A stretch of 55,750 nucleotides of DNA. Origin: an uncultured Flavobacteriales bacterium. Lineage in GTDB: Bacteria > Bacteroidota > Bacteroidia > Palsa-965. Under the pieces are notes generated by a model. The model saw only the letters and a list, made by a program, of their open reading frames with translations, was not told where the DNA came from and ran no database searches. Made by a program: the position numbers and the translations under genes. Below, piece by piece: positions 9,220 to 17,619 of this stretch (the first letter of the stretch is position 1; each line of letters begins with the position of its first letter). The DNA lies in contig CALJIF010000118.1 in the NCBI GenBank assembly GCA_937974275.1, positions 1 through 55,750 on the forward strand. The letters are read 5' to 3'.

Positions 9220-10125
9220 ATGAAAAAGTTTTTACTTGCCGGAGCATTAATTACCGCGCCATTTTTAGCTAAAGCTCAGTATTACTGGGACTTTGGTGGT
9301 GGCATCGGTGCTGCAAACGTTTTAGGCGATATGGGCGGAAACGAACTTACCCGTCGTGATTTTGTGGCAGATATGAAGTTGACGCAAACTCGTCAGGCTG
9401 CAAATGCTTTTGCCCGGTATAAAATCAACCAGTATTTTTCTGTAAAAGGCAGCATCAACTACGTGACGTTGCGTGGTGCTGACAGTTTGTCCAGCAACCG
9501 AGGACGATACTATCGTAACTTGAATTTTCGGAATTATTTGTGGGAAGCTGCGGGTGAAGCGCAATTTTTCTTTTACGAAATCAACGACTTGGGTAAAACT
9601 TATCGTTATCGTAACTCTTTTCGCGCCTATGTAGGGCTTGGAGTTGCGGGTATTTACCACAATCCGAAAGCATACTACAATGGAGAGTGGATTGCTTTAC
9701 GTCCTCTGGAAACCGAAAATTATCGCTACTCTAAAGTAGTGTTAGCAATTCCTGCAACTGCGGGATTTTACTTCACATTCAAAAAACAATTCCGCGTTGG
9801 ATGGAATGTTTCATGGAGAACAACTTTCACGGATTATTTAGATGACGTTAGTACGATTTATGTGGATAAGCCTGCAGGATCTATGGCTGCAATCTTGGCA
9901 AACCGTACAAATGTTGCAGCTGCTGAAGCCGAAGAGCCGGGCTTATCGAATAACTGGGCGCCCGGTCAGAAACGCGGAGATCCTTCACACAACGATTCAT
10001 TCTTAACTACCAACGTTGAGTTTAGTTATGTATATCGCGGAAAGAGTTCGCTGTACAAATCGAAATACGGCAATATCTTCAAAGGCCAGAAGGCAAAACG
10101 AAGAAAAGTGCGTGCGAAATTCTAA
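9220..10125 (+). CDS. Outer-membrane beta-barrel protein (DUF6089-like)
   Basis: 301 residues. A cleavable signal peptide (MKKFLLAGALITAPFLAKAQ) is followed by YYWDFGGGIGAANVLGD, the conserved opening of a Bacteroidota barrel family I associate with DUF6089. Alternating aromatic/polar strands (FRAYVGLGVAGIY, FRVGWNVSWRTTFTDYLDDV) run to a basic tail (KRRKVRAKF). The TTFTDYLDD turn is typical of these eight-strand-like porins. The gene stands alone between a -7 box and a strong terminator. Its exact job (structural, transport or secretion-associated) is unknown. Confidence 0.78.
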   Translation: MKKFLLAGALITAPFLAKAQYYWDFGGGIGAANVLGDMGGNELTRRDFVADMKLTQTRQAANAFARYKINQYFSVKGSINYVTLRGADSLSSNRGRYYRNLNFRNYLWEAAGEAQFFFYEINDLGKTYRYRNSFRAYVGLGVAGIYHNPKAYYNGEWIALRPLETENYRYSKVVLAIPATAGFYFTFKKQFRVGWNVSWRTTFTDYLDDVSTIYVDKPAGSMAAILANRTNVAAAEAEEPGLSNNWAPGQKRGDPSHNDSFLTTNVEFSYVYRGKSSLYKSKYGNIFKGQKAKRRKVRAKF

Positions 10126-10132
10126 CAAAAAT

Positions 10133-10156
10133 GCCCCGGTAATTCGGGGCTTTTTT
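10133..10156. terminator. Bidirectional intrinsic terminator
   Basis: GCCCCG (10133-10138), loop GTAATT, CGGGGC (10145-10150), then TTTTTT on the plus strand. On the minus strand the hairpin is followed by ATTTTTG. It therefore ends both the outer-membrane protein gene and the converging glycosyltransferase operon. Confidence 0.9.
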
Positions 10157-10163
10157 ATGCTTG

Positions 10164-10913
10164 CTACTTGAAGATAAACTGTTTCAGCTTGGATAATGGT
10201 TTTCTGATCAACGTCAATAATCCGGGATGTAAGCCGTTCATGCGCCAGGCTTCCCTATCTTCTCGATTGGCGCGAATTCGGTTTTTAAAACTTCTATTAC
10301 TCACGCCGCCAACACGCATCCGCACCAATACTTCGGGCAAATACGCTACCGACACACGATGCTTATGCAACATGCGTAACATCAGCTCGTAATCAGCCGC
10401 AGAAACCAACTTATCGGTATATAAACCGTACTGCTCGTAACAACCGCGTTTCAAGAAAAACGAAGGATGGGGAGGCATCCAACCTTTCAGAAAAAGTCCA
10501 TGCCTGTAAGTGCCGCTTTTCCAATGCCGCACTACTTTTTCCAAATTGTCGCGTTGCACGTATAACAAATCGCCATAAACCGCATCCACATTGCCGGATT
10601 CCATCTTTTGCACAACATGACTCAGCACGTGTGCATGTGCAAAAACGTCATCCGCATGCAAAATTGCAATGATATCACCGGTCGCTGCACGAATACCCTT
10701 ATTGATCGCATCATAAATACCACGATCAGGTTCACTGATTATTGTACTGATTCGATTCGAATAACTTTTAATAATAGTTAAAGTTTCATCTTTAGATGCT
10801 CCGTCAATCACCACATACTCCAAATCGGAATAGTCCTGTCCCAATACAGAATCCAGCGTATCCCGAATCGTAGACGCGCTATTGTATGCTGCTGTAATTA
10901 CGGTGACTTTCAT
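10164..10913 (-). CDS. Family 2 glycosyltransferase (GT-A fold)
   Basis: 249 residues. The N-terminal MKVTVITAAYNSASTI is the nucleotide-binding start of GT2 enzymes. DLEYVVIDGASKDET gives the first aspartate cluster, HADDV (about residues 85-90) is the DxD-type metal-binding site, and SAADYELMLRML is the acceptor-side ED-like motif of the WcaE/colanic-acid-type subgroup. No membrane anchor is present. It likely adds a sugar to a polysaccharide or LPS chain; the donor is not predictable. The gene starts one base after the prmC stop, so it is co-transcribed with prmC, although the two functions look unrelated. Confidence 0.9.
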   Translation of the reverse strand: MKVTVITAAYNSASTIRDTLDSVLGQDYSDLEYVVIDGASKDETLTIIKSYSNRISTIISEPDRGIYDAINKGIRAATGDIIAILHADDVFAHAHVLSHVVQKMESGNVDAVYGDLLYVQRDNLEKVVRHWKSGTYRHGLFLKGWMPPHPSFFLKRGCYEQYGLYTDKLVSAADYELMLRMLHKHRVSVAYLPEVLVRMRVGGVSNRSFKNRIRANREDREAWRMNGLHPGLLTLIRKPLSKLKQFIFK

Positions 10914-10914
10914 A

Positions 10915-11790
10915 TTACAAACGCGCTAAAATGAAACGATCCTTTCCTTGCATATCTTTCAATAACCGAACATCACGATAACCTTCCTGTTGCAACAAAA
11001 TGCAAGTTTCGTAGCCCAATTGTTCATTGATCTCAAAAGCCAACAAACCGTCTTCTTTTAACTTATCTCTTCCAAGTTGAGCTATTGATTTATAAAATAT
11101 CAATGGATCGTTATCCTTTACAAACAATGCCAGATGTGGCTCGTAGTCCTTTACTCGCGCCAACATTTCTCCGGATTCCTTCTCTGTAACGTATGGAGGA
11201 TTGCTAACTATAATATGGCATGCGGGAATGTGTTCGTGCGCCGTTTTATCCAGTACATCGCTGAGCAAAAAATGGATTTCAGCATCGTTGGCAGTCGCAT
11301 TGCGTTTGGCGACAGCCAATGCTCCTACAGATACATCTAATGCATATACATGAGCATGAGGAATTTTCTTCTTCAACGCAATAGCAATGCAACCACTGCC
11401 CGTTCCGATATCAACAATAACGGGAGTTCTTTTCTTTCCGCGCTCTTCATCAATAATTAACTGCACCAACTCTTCTGTTTCCGGACGAGGAATTAATACA
11501 TTATCATCTACATAAAATTCCAAACCGTGGAAATACGCTTTACCCAACACATATTGAATTGGTCGTCCGCGCTTCAAATCTTTTACCGCAAAATTGAATT
11601 TTAATAAATCCGATTCATTCACCGTGCGCTCATGATTCAACAACAAATCCGTTTTTGTCCAACCGATAAATTCCTCAAAACACCATTCCGCCAAACGAGT
11701 GATTTCCTCGTCGTCATAATGCCCCGCGAGTTCGCTTCGGAAGAAGCTCAGAATATCCGCAACTTTATTGCTTGGAATTCTCATCTGCAT
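10915..11790 (-). CDS. prmC: Peptide chain release factor N5-glutamine methyltransferase
   Basis: SAM-dependent methylase of the GGQ glutamine in release factors RF1/RF2. It has an N-terminal helical RF-binding domain, then LIPRPETEELV, the SAM-binding VDIGTGSGCIAIAL and the catalytic VSNPPYV motif, all typical of PrmC/HemK. The frame runs back to 11835 inside the upstream gene. I favour ATG 11788-11790 (MQMRIPSNK) or the ATG two codons later (11784), giving 289-291 residues and a 20-26 base overlap with the end of the upstream nucleotidyltransferase gene. Confidence 0.93.
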   Translation of the reverse strand: MQMRIPSNKVADILSFFRSELAGHYDDEEITRLAEWCFEEFIGWTKTDLLLNHERTVNESDLLKFNFAVKDLKRGRPIQYVLGKAYFHGLEFYVDDNVLIPRPETEELVQLIIDEERGKKRTPVIVDIGTGSGCIAIALKKKIPHAHVYALDVSVGALAVAKRNATANDAEIHFLLSDVLDKTAHEHIPACHIIVSNPPYVTEKESGEMLARVKDYEPHLALFVKDNDPLIFYKSIAQLGRDKLKEDGLLAFEINEQLGYETCILLQQEGYRDVRLLKDMQGKDRFILARL

Positions 11791-13255
11791 TTTCTTTAAC
11801 CGGTAATTCCAACGGATTCGGCGTAGTGTACTCACTTTTAACTCTCAAACCGGACTTCTCCCCTTGCTCGATCATATAAGCCCAGGCTGCAGGTCTATTA
11901 TTGGCAACAATTCCGTCCAAAATAGCATCACGCAACGCATTTTTCAAAATACCCACTTGCAAACTTGGTTCGATACCGAATGCTTTCATGATGTCTTCTC
12001 CGGTTACAGGAGGTTGCCAATTGCGTAAATGATCTTTCTCTTCAATCTCCTTCAACTTCTCACGCACCAATTGAAAGTTCTTTAAATACCGCTGCACACG
12101 TTCTTCTTGTTTCGATGTAATATCACTCTCGCACAAGATCATTAAATCATCAATGTCATCGCCTGCTTCAAATAACAAGCGACGAATTGCGGAATCACTC
12201 ACTTCCGACTTGGATAACGCGATAGGACGCAAATGCAATTGCACGAGCTTCTGCACGTACTTCATGTGTTCATTCAATGGCAATTTCAATGCAGCAAAAA
12301 TCTTAGGCGTCATGCGTGCTCCGCGATCTTCGTGTCCGTGAAACGTCCATCCGTGTTCAGGTTCGAAACGTTTAGTAGCCGGTTTAGCGATATCATGTAA
12401 AATGGCAGCCCAGCGTAACCATAAGTTATTGCTGCGTTGTGCCACGTTATCCAACACTTGTAAAGTGTGATAAAAATTATCCTTATGACCTTTACCTTTC
12501 ACATATTCAACACCGTGCAAGGCCGTCATTTCAGGAAAAATTAATTTTAATAATCCCGAATCAAACAACAATTTGAAACCTATACTTGGTACCGGCGCAA
12601 GAATGATCTTGTTGAGTTCGTCCGCAATACGTTCTTTCGATACAATGCTGATGCGATGGGCATTACGGGTAATAGCTTCCAACGATTCGGGAACAATTGT
12701 ATACTTTAATTGTGTAGCGAATCGTATAGCACGCATCATGCGTAACGGATCATCAGAATATGTAACATCAGGATCTTGCGGCGTGCGAATACATTTCGAG
12801 GTGAGATCATCCAGACCTGAAAATGGATCGACTAACTGTGCAAAGCGTGCGGGATGTAAATCCAACGCCATTGCATTAATCGTGAAATCGCGACGCAACT
12901 GATCATCTTCCAATGTGCCGTCTTCCGTAATCGGTTTGCGCGATTCACGTTGATACGATTCGCGACGAGCACCCACAAATTCTACCTCGTAATCATCCAA
13001 TTTAATTTGTGCGGTTCCGAAATTCCGAAACACATGCACCTTTACTCCTGCCCGCTTAGCAACTGCTTCTGCCAATGCAATTCCGGGACGTTCTGTTTTG
13101 TGCTTCGGATCAACCACAACAATATCAATGTCTTTACAAGGACGCTCCAAAATAGCATCGCGCACAAAGCCACCGATCACATACGCATCCAGCTTCAGTT
13201 CTGCAGCAAGCTCAGAAACAACGGCAAAAACGGGATGTCGCAAATGTTCTTTCAT
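11765..13255 (-). CDS. CCA-adding-type tRNA nucleotidyltransferase with HD domain
   Basis: The frame is open to 13330, but MKEHLRHPVF at 13253-13255 is the credible start, giving 496 residues. AYVIGGFVRDAIL and CKDIDIVVVD are the class II nucleotidyltransferase motifs (GG, then the DxD metal ligands). RRDFTINAMAL and DDPLRMMRAIRFA are the next conserved blocks of the tRNA nucleotidyltransferase/poly(A) polymerase family. An HD domain follows (LHDIAKP, HGHEDRGA). The enzyme would add or repair the 3' CCA end of tRNAs. It lies 23 bases after the GT9 gene and overlaps prmC. Confidence 0.92.
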   Translation of the reverse strand: MKEHLRHPVFAVVSELAAELKLDAYVIGGFVRDAILERPCKDIDIVVVDPKHKTERPGIALAEAVAKRAGVKVHVFRNFGTAQIKLDDYEVEFVGARRESYQRESRKPITEDGTLEDDQLRRDFTINAMALDLHPARFAQLVDPFSGLDDLTSKCIRTPQDPDVTYSDDPLRMMRAIRFATQLKYTIVPESLEAITRNAHRISIVSKERIADELNKIILAPVPSIGFKLLFDSGLLKLIFPEMTALHGVEYVKGKGHKDNFYHTLQVLDNVAQRSNNLWLRWAAILHDIAKPATKRFEPEHGWTFHGHEDRGARMTPKIFAALKLPLNEHMKYVQKLVQLHLRPIALSKSEVSDSAIRRLLFEAGDDIDDLMILCESDITSKQEERVQRYLKNFQLVREKLKEIEEKDHLRNWQPPVTGEDIMKAFGIEPSLQVGILKNALRDAILDGIVANNRPAAWAYMIEQGEKSGLRVKSEYTTPNPLELPVKENADENSKQ

Positions 13256-13278
13256 TGCGGCAAAGGTAATCACTTCCT

Positions 13279-14271
13279 TCACGCCGGAAGCGTTGCTGCA
13301 ACTCGTTCTGCAGAGATAGACAGCGCACAACGAAAATGTCCGTCGGGACAGGATTCATGTCCGTGAAGACCGCAAGGACGGCACTTCAGGGCTTCTTGCG
13401 TTTCAATAACATGGGCCACATCTGACAAAGGACCAAAACCAAAAGCAGGAACCGTCGAACAAAAAATTGCAGTGACCGGGGCGTTCACCGATGAGGCGAA
13501 ATGTAATGGAGCAGAATCGTTCACGTAATTCATCTTGGCGTCTTTCATCAAAGCGACAGATTGTAAAAACGTCAGTTGTCCGCATAAGTTTGCTGCATGC
13601 GCTACTCCCGATTTTTGAATGATTTCATCACACAACGCACGATCGCCGGGCGCACCCAAAACATAAATGGTATGCGACGCAGGAATTAATCGGATCAATT
13701 CCATCCAACGCTCTTTCGCCCATTGTTTAGTAAACCAAACTGATGTTGGCGCAATACAGACATAAGGCCGTTTGCTTTTATGAAACGAGACCATTTTTTC
13801 GTCTTGAGCCGTTGGGTATAAAGTGGGTCGAAAAGTAACCTGACCAACCCATGGCGCAATCAGATCCAGGTTACGACGCACTTCATGTTTGCCGTTACCA
13901 ATTTCGTGTTTAGCAGTATGCGTGTACCGAAAGGAGATCGGATTTTTATCAAATCCTGCACGAATCTTCGCACCCGAAAAACCGGCAATAACTCCTGACG
14001 ATGCAAAACGATGTAAATTAATTACCGCATCATATCGTTCACGACGCACAGTCAGCAACAACTCCCAGAGATGTGCCAATTTACTTTTCTTCTTATCAAA
14101 AATCAGCACCTGTCGTAGAAACGGATGACCCAGCAACAATCCTTCATTGCCTTTGCGCACTAAAACATCCACATGCGCTGAAGGATATCGTTGATGTAAC
14201 GCTTCCAAAACAGGTGTTGCCAGAACGACATCGCCTGTAAATGCAGTTTGTATGACAAGAATTTTTTCGAT
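13279..14271 (-). CDS. Family 9 glycosyltransferase (heptosyltransferase/WaaF-like), apparent ATC start
   Basis: A TTG at 14206-14208 is the first ordinary start codon, but the frame is open and conserved for 21 more codons upstream. The peptide EKILVIQTAFTGDVVLATPV is the standard GT9 opening (phosphate-binding GDVVLATP). An in-frame TGA precedes it, and no ATG, GTG or TTG lies between. The most natural start is ATC (14269-14271), four bases after a TACCTTTG box; ATT at 14260-14262 is an alternative. The rest is typical: KQWAKERW (residue ~170), NDSAPLHFASSVNAPVTAIF (sugar-nucleotide site) and a Cys-rich end (CRPCGLHGHESC). It likely transfers heptose to LPS core; other GT9 roles are possible. 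First gene of the leftward run to 10164. Confidence 0.85.
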   Translation of the reverse strand: MEKILVIQTAFTGDVVLATPVLEALHQRYPSAHVDVLVRKGNEGLLLGHPFLRQVLIFDKKKSKLAHLWELLLTVRRERYDAVINLHRFASSGVIAGFSGAKIRAGFDKNPISFRYTHTAKHEIGNGKHEVRRNLDLIAPWVGQVTFRPTLYPTAQDEKMVSFHKSKRPYVCIAPTSVWFTKQWAKERWMELIRLIPASHTIYVLGAPGDRALCDEIIQKSGVAHAANLCGQLTFLQSVALMKDAKMNYVNDSAPLHFASSVNAPVTAIFCSTVPAFGFGPLSDVAHVIETQEALKCRPCGLHGHESCPDGHFRCALSISAERVAATLPA

Positions 14272-14275
14272 ACCT

Positions 14276-14304
14276 CAAAGGTACACGGTAATGTGCAAAT
14301 GCAA
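14276..14304 (-). promoter_or_regulatory. Promoter for the GT9 operon (TTG-18-TACCTTTG)
   Basis: On the minus strand the -7 box TACCTTTG lies at 14276-14283 and a TTG -33 core at 14302-14304, separated by 18 nt. Four bases (AGGT) separate the -7 box from the ATC taken as the first codon. The mRNA would then have essentially no 5' leader. Confidence 0.5.
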
Positions 14305-14340
14305 CGCACTTCATGTACCTTTCGAAACAAATTCTAAGCT

Positions 14341-14889
14341 ATGATCAATCTCCGCTGCTTCGAAGAATTCCCGATAATCCAAACTCCACGATTAATCCTG
14401 CGACAATTACAAGCTGCTGATGCAAATGCCGTATTCGGAATGCGCAGCAATGGAAGAATCAACGAGTTCATTCCGCGTCCGAATATGCAAACGTTGCAAC
14501 AAGCGGAGGAACTTATTGGCAAGGTGAACGATAATTACAACAATAAACAAGTAATTGCCTGGGCCGGATTTAATCGGGAGAATGAACTAATTGGAACTTG
14601 CGGCTTTAATTCCATTGAAGTGCAAAATCGTCGTGCCGAGATTGGCGGTGAAATGGATATTCGTTTCTGGGGCAAACGATATGCGGTGGAAGCTGTTGCC
14701 GCAATAGTGAATTACGGATTAAATGAAATGCAGTTGCACACTATAGAGGCGAAAGTTTCACCCGACAATAAGAGTGCAATATATTTATTGGAACACTTGG
14801 GGTTTGTAAAAGAGGCCCATTACAAGGATCGTGGCTATTTTGATAACCGATTTTGGGACCTGGCCGTGTACACCAAATTTGGCACCTAG
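14341..14889 (+). CDS. GNAT family N-acetyltransferase (RimJ/RimL type)
   Basis: 182 residues. The opening FPIIQTPRLILRQLQAADANAVF is the RimJ/RimL signature. GEMDIRFWGKRYAVEAVAAIV is the acetyl-CoA binding motif with its following helix, and SPDNKSAIYLLEHLGFVKEAHYKDRGYFDNRFWDLAVY is the conserved end. It probably acetylates a protein N-terminus or a small amine; the substrate is unknown. It is divergent from the GT9 operon. A TACCTTTC stretch (14316-14323) could be a degenerate -7 box. Its stop is one base from the stop of the converging gene, leaving no room for a terminator. Confidence 0.9.
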   Translation: MINLRCFEEFPIIQTPRLILRQLQAADANAVFGMRSNGRINEFIPRPNMQTLQQAEELIGKVNDNYNNKQVIAWAGFNRENELIGTCGFNSIEVQNRRAEIGGEMDIRFWGKRYAVEAVAAIVNYGLNEMQLHTIEAKVSPDNKSAIYLLEHLGFVKEAHYKDRGYFDNRFWDLAVYTKFGT

Positions 14890-14890
14890 C

Positions 14891-16048
14891 TCATCGAACC
14901 GTAAAACGATAATCGCGGGTAGTAATACTGCTGATTTTCCCGGTCCTTTTTCCCGAAGTATAATAGAAGACCTGAGTCTCGCGTATCCCGGAGTTGCCCA
15001 AAACATCAACGTTATTCGTCGATACCTTAATTCGTTTTCCTTTTTCAGTATAAATTAATTCTATCGACCACGAATACACGTTGTCCTGCGGTGATCCCAT
15101 GTAGTAATGCCTTTCAATAACCGTTTCATTGTACCTGTAAATTCCTGCTTCCTGAACTTTTCCGTTCGAATAATTAATCGTCACATATTCATTCTTACGC
15201 AAGTTGTACCGGGTGTTCACACGTTCATCCACCGACCAATAATAATCGCGCCAATGCGGATACAGTTGTGCTGATGTAACACATCGATCAACTTCCATCC
15301 ATGCCCCGCTGCCGCCCAGAGAAAGAAAATGTGCTCCATAGTAATACGATGTCGAATCACCGATTGCTTGATAGCTCACTGAATCCACTGCTACAACTAC
15401 CTGTGACTGTTGTTCTGAAAATACGCGTCGCGTAATCCAGCCGAATTCGTTGTACGTGAATAGGAAAGTCCCTTGCACACCACCATGTTGGGCATGAGTG
15501 TACACTATAAGTTGATTCTTGTTGTTGTATAACAATGAAGATGTAATCGTTGTATCGCGTGTTCCTTGAATTTTCCGGTGTTTAATGGATGAAACCAATC
15601 CGGCATTGTTGTAAGAATATTCCAAAGAATCCAGCACGCGTTCTTGTCCTTGAATGGATTGATGCACCACCAAATTCGGTTTATCTGCAATGAGCCATTT
15701 GATGATGATTTCTTTAATTAGCGTTTTGCCCGTTGCATCCATTTCCTGATAGTGAACAAGACGATTGTTTTGATCTTTCTGGATCATCGTTGTTCCCTGC
15801 GCACAGATTTCCTCCTTGCCTTTTCTGTTCGTACAAACTGTCGTCCACTGCGCTGTGCCTGTTTTTCCGGCCCATGTGTTAAATCCGATTGCACGCTTAA
15901 AAAAAACGGTATCGGTTATCTGTCGAACTTCCAATGGAAGAATCTTAGGAATCAATTCATCAAAAGGCGTAACGTAACGCAGCGCAGCATTGTCCTGTCC
16001 GTACAGAACGGTAGAAAATAAAACAACAATGCAGATCAAAAATCGCAT
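14891..16048 (-). CDS. Secreted protein of unknown function with YD/RHS-like strand repeats
   Basis: 385 residues with a signal peptide (MRFLICIVVLFSTVLYGQ). The body is rich in short beta-hairpin repeats such as LEYSYNNAGLVSS, LLYNNKNQLIVYTH, FTYNEFGWITRR and INYSNGKVQEAGIYRYNE, which read like degenerate YD/RHS repeats. No toxin domain or sorting domain is seen, and I do not recognise a specific family. The ATG shares one base with the dapD stop (TAATG), suggesting translational coupling with dapD, but a functional link to lysine synthesis is not implied. Confidence 0.7.
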   Translation of the reverse strand: MRFLICIVVLFSTVLYGQDNAALRYVTPFDELIPKILPLEVRQITDTVFFKRAIGFNTWAGKTGTAQWTTVCTNRKGKEEICAQGTTMIQKDQNNRLVHYQEMDATGKTLIKEIIIKWLIADKPNLVVHQSIQGQERVLDSLEYSYNNAGLVSSIKHRKIQGTRDTTITSSLLYNNKNQLIVYTHAQHGGVQGTFLFTYNEFGWITRRVFSEQQSQVVVAVDSVSYQAIGDSTSYYYGAHFLSLGGSGAWMEVDRCVTSAQLYPHWRDYYWSVDERVNTRYNLRKNEYVTINYSNGKVQEAGIYRYNETVIERHYYMGSPQDNVYSWSIELIYTEKGKRIKVSTNNVDVLGNSGIRETQVFYYTSGKRTGKISSITTRDYRFTVR

Positions 16049-16863
16049 TATACGGCTACATCATATTCGCGTAACGCATTGTTCAGCGAAGTTTTCAAAT
16101 CTGTAGACTCTTTGCGCTTTCCAATAATCAGCGCACACGGAACCTGATATGCACCCGCAGCAAATTCTTTGGTATAACTTCCCGGAATCACCACAGAGCG
16201 CGGTGGAACAAAGCCTTTATATTCAACCGGAGTATCACCGGTAACATCAATAATTTTCGTTGATCCCGTCAATACCACGTTCGCACCTAAAACCGCTTCT
16301 TTACCCACACGACATCCTTCCACAACAATGCAACGCGAACCGATAAATGCACCATCTTCGATGATGACCGGTGCCGCCTGTACGGGTTCCAGTACTCCGC
16401 CAATTCCAACACCCCCGCTCAAGTGCACGTCTTTCCCGATTTGCGCGCAACTGCCCACAGTAGCCCATGTATCCACCATAGTTCCGCTATCGACATAAGC
16501 ACCGATGTTCACGTAACTTGGCATCATGATAACTCCTTTTGCCAAAAATGCGCCGTAACGAGCCACAGCATGAGGAACCACGCGAACTCCCAATTCGGCA
16601 TAATTTTTCTTCAATGCCATCTTATCGTGAAACTCCATAGGACCCACTTCAATGGTTTCCATTTTGCGAATAGGAAAATATAAGATCACGGCTTTTTTCA
16701 CCCAGTCGTTTACTTGCCAGGTATCGCCTTGTGGTTCGGCAACACGCAGCTGACCTTTGTCCAGCAGTTCGATTACCGCGTTAATAGCATCTTGTGTCTC
16801 GGTTTGTTGCAGCAACGCTCTGTCGTTCCAGGCAGCTTCAATTTTAACTTGCAGTTCATTCAT
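16048..16863 (-). CDS. dapD: 2,3,4,5-tetrahydropyridine-2,6-dicarboxylate N-succinyltransferase
   Basis: 271 residues. A helical N-terminal domain is followed by a left-handed beta helix made of hexapeptide repeats (MPSYVNIGAYVDSGTMVDTWATVGSCAQIG, HLSGGVGIGGVLEP). That is the trimeric DapD fold, and the block around GVGIGGVLEPVQAAP is diagnostic. The enzyme succinylates tetrahydrodipicolinate on the way to meso-diaminopimelate and lysine, needed for peptidoglycan. Two consecutive ATG codons (16864-16866 and 16861-16863) could start it; I use the second. Four bases upstream of the first is TATTTTCG, a near match to the -7 box. Confidence 0.95.
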   Translation of the reverse strand: MNELQVKIEAAWNDRALLQQTETQDAINAVIELLDKGQLRVAEPQGDTWQVNDWVKKAVILYFPIRKMETIEVGPMEFHDKMALKKNYAELGVRVVPHAVARYGAFLAKGVIMMPSYVNIGAYVDSGTMVDTWATVGSCAQIGKDVHLSGGVGIGGVLEPVQAAPVIIEDGAFIGSRCIVVEGCRVGKEAVLGANVVLTGSTKIIDVTGDTPVEYKGFVPPRSVVIPGSYTKEFAAGAYQVPCALIIGKRKESTDLKTSLNNALREYDVAV

Positions 16864-16932
16864 CATGACGCGAAAATACGTCAATGCAATTGAATGCTGG
16901 AAACTAATTCTCACATGATAATGAGCAAACTA

Positions 16933-16958
16933 GCTAATTGGCGAATCGTTGAATTAGC
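16933..16958 (-). repeat. Inverted repeat downstream of mazF
   Basis: GCTAATT (16933-16939) and AATTAGC (16952-16958) form a 7-bp inverted repeat with a 12-nt loop, nine bases after the mazF stop. No proper T-run follows, so it is at best a weak transcription or mRNA 3' end signal for mazEF. Confidence 0.35.
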
Positions 16959-16966
16959 AGGAACTA

Positions 16967-17290
16967 TTAATCCACAAATGTTTCACGAATAACATCTTTA
17001 CATTCCCGAAGTTCTTTTTCGGTCAAAGAGCCCAATCGCTTCACAACCCTCAATTTGTCAATTGTCCTGATCTGATCAATCACAATCCATCCCGTTTTAT
17101 TCTGATATTTGACTTTAATACGAGTTGGATATTTTCGCCCCTGAGTTGTCATTGGTGCAACAATAATTGTCCGTAAATGGTAATTCATCTCGTTAGGTGA
17201 AATAATGACACATGGACGCGTCTTCTTAATCTCACTTCCTAAAGTTGGATCAAGATTGACCAGGATAATGTCGTATTGGTTTAGTTCCAT
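16967..17290 (-). CDS. mazF: MazF/PemK-type mRNA interferase toxin
   Basis: 107 residues. MELNQYDIILVNLDPTLGSEIKKTRPCVIIS is the classical opening with the GSEIKKTRP loop, TIIVAPMTTQGRKYPTRI the central strands, and GWIVIDQIRTIDKLRV the conserved D-Q-R-T segment. The family consists of ribonucleases that cut mRNA at short sequence motifs and are held inactive by the antitoxin. Length is normal and no catalytic residue is missing, so the toxin is probably active. It overlaps the antitoxin gene by ten bases, the usual arrangement. This toxin-antitoxin pair sits between dapD and ruvX. Confidence 0.93.
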   Translation of the reverse strand: MELNQYDIILVNLDPTLGSEIKKTRPCVIISPNEMNYHLRTIIVAPMTTQGRKYPTRIKVKYQNKTGWIVIDQIRTIDKLRVVKRLGSLTEKELRECKDVIRETFVD

Positions 17291-17526
17291 TCGTCAAAAT
17301 CTTCATCTTCAAAAACATCATTCATCAACAGCTGATCATCACCTTCTTCATGCATTTTCTTAAATGCTTTATCCCAACCTTTTCGTGGCTCAGCGATAGG
17401 ACGCAGCACAATCTGCCCCTTCTCCAGAATCATTTCTACTTTATCGGTAATTTGATACCGTTCAAGTATCGTCTTGGAAATTCGTAACCCTTTAGAGTTG
17501 CCGATTTGAATAATTGATAGTTGCAT
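17281..17526 (-). CDS. mazE: MazE-type antitoxin (AbrB-like DNA-binding fold)
   Basis: 81 residues. The N-terminal half (QLSIIQIGNSKGLRISKTILE, then ITDKVEMILEKGQIVLRPI) is the swapped-hairpin SpoVT/AbrB fold that binds DNA. The acidic tail (EEGDDQLLMNDVFEDEDFDEWN) is the segment that wraps around MazF. It is transcribed first, as expected for an antitoxin. It very likely represses its own promoter; a TTACGTAA palindrome (17535-17542) lies between the promoter and the start codon. Confidence 0.92.
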   Translation of the reverse strand: MQLSIIQIGNSKGLRISKTILERYQITDKVEMILEKGQIVLRPIAEPRKGWDKAFKKMHEEGDDQLLMNDVFEDEDFDEWN

Positions 17527-17534
17527 AGCACAAT

Positions 17535-17542
17535 TTACGTAA
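17535..17542. promoter_or_regulatory. Candidate MazE operator palindrome
   Basis: TTACGTAA, an 8-bp perfect palindrome, lies between the mazE -7 box (17546-17553) and the mazE start codon (17526), overlapping the likely transcription start. Position and symmetry fit an AbrB-fold autorepressor site, but only one copy is seen. Confidence 0.35.
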
Positions 17543-17545
17543 TTA

Positions 17546-17577
17546 CAAAGTTATTACACTACAAGAACGATTCCAAA
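17546..17577 (-). promoter_or_regulatory. Promoter of mazEF (TTTG-20-TAACTTTG)
   Basis: On the minus strand, TTTG at 17574-17577 and TAACTTTG at 17546-17553 are separated by 20 nt, a good match to the Bacteroidota -33/-7 consensus. The start codon of mazE lies 19 nt downstream of the -7 box. Confidence 0.7.
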
Positions 17578-17606
17578 TTTGATTACAAATACTCGTTAGT
17601 TAAATT

Positions 17607-17614
17607 TAACTTTG
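17607..17614 (+). promoter_or_regulatory. Putative -7 box immediately before ruvX
   Basis: TAACTTTG, a full TAnnTTTG match, is followed by five bases and then the ruvX ATG. A TTTG at 17578-17581 is 25 nt upstream, a little far for a -33 element. If used, the transcript is nearly leaderless. It diverges from the mazEF promoter. Confidence 0.5.
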
Positions 17615-17619
17615 AACCT

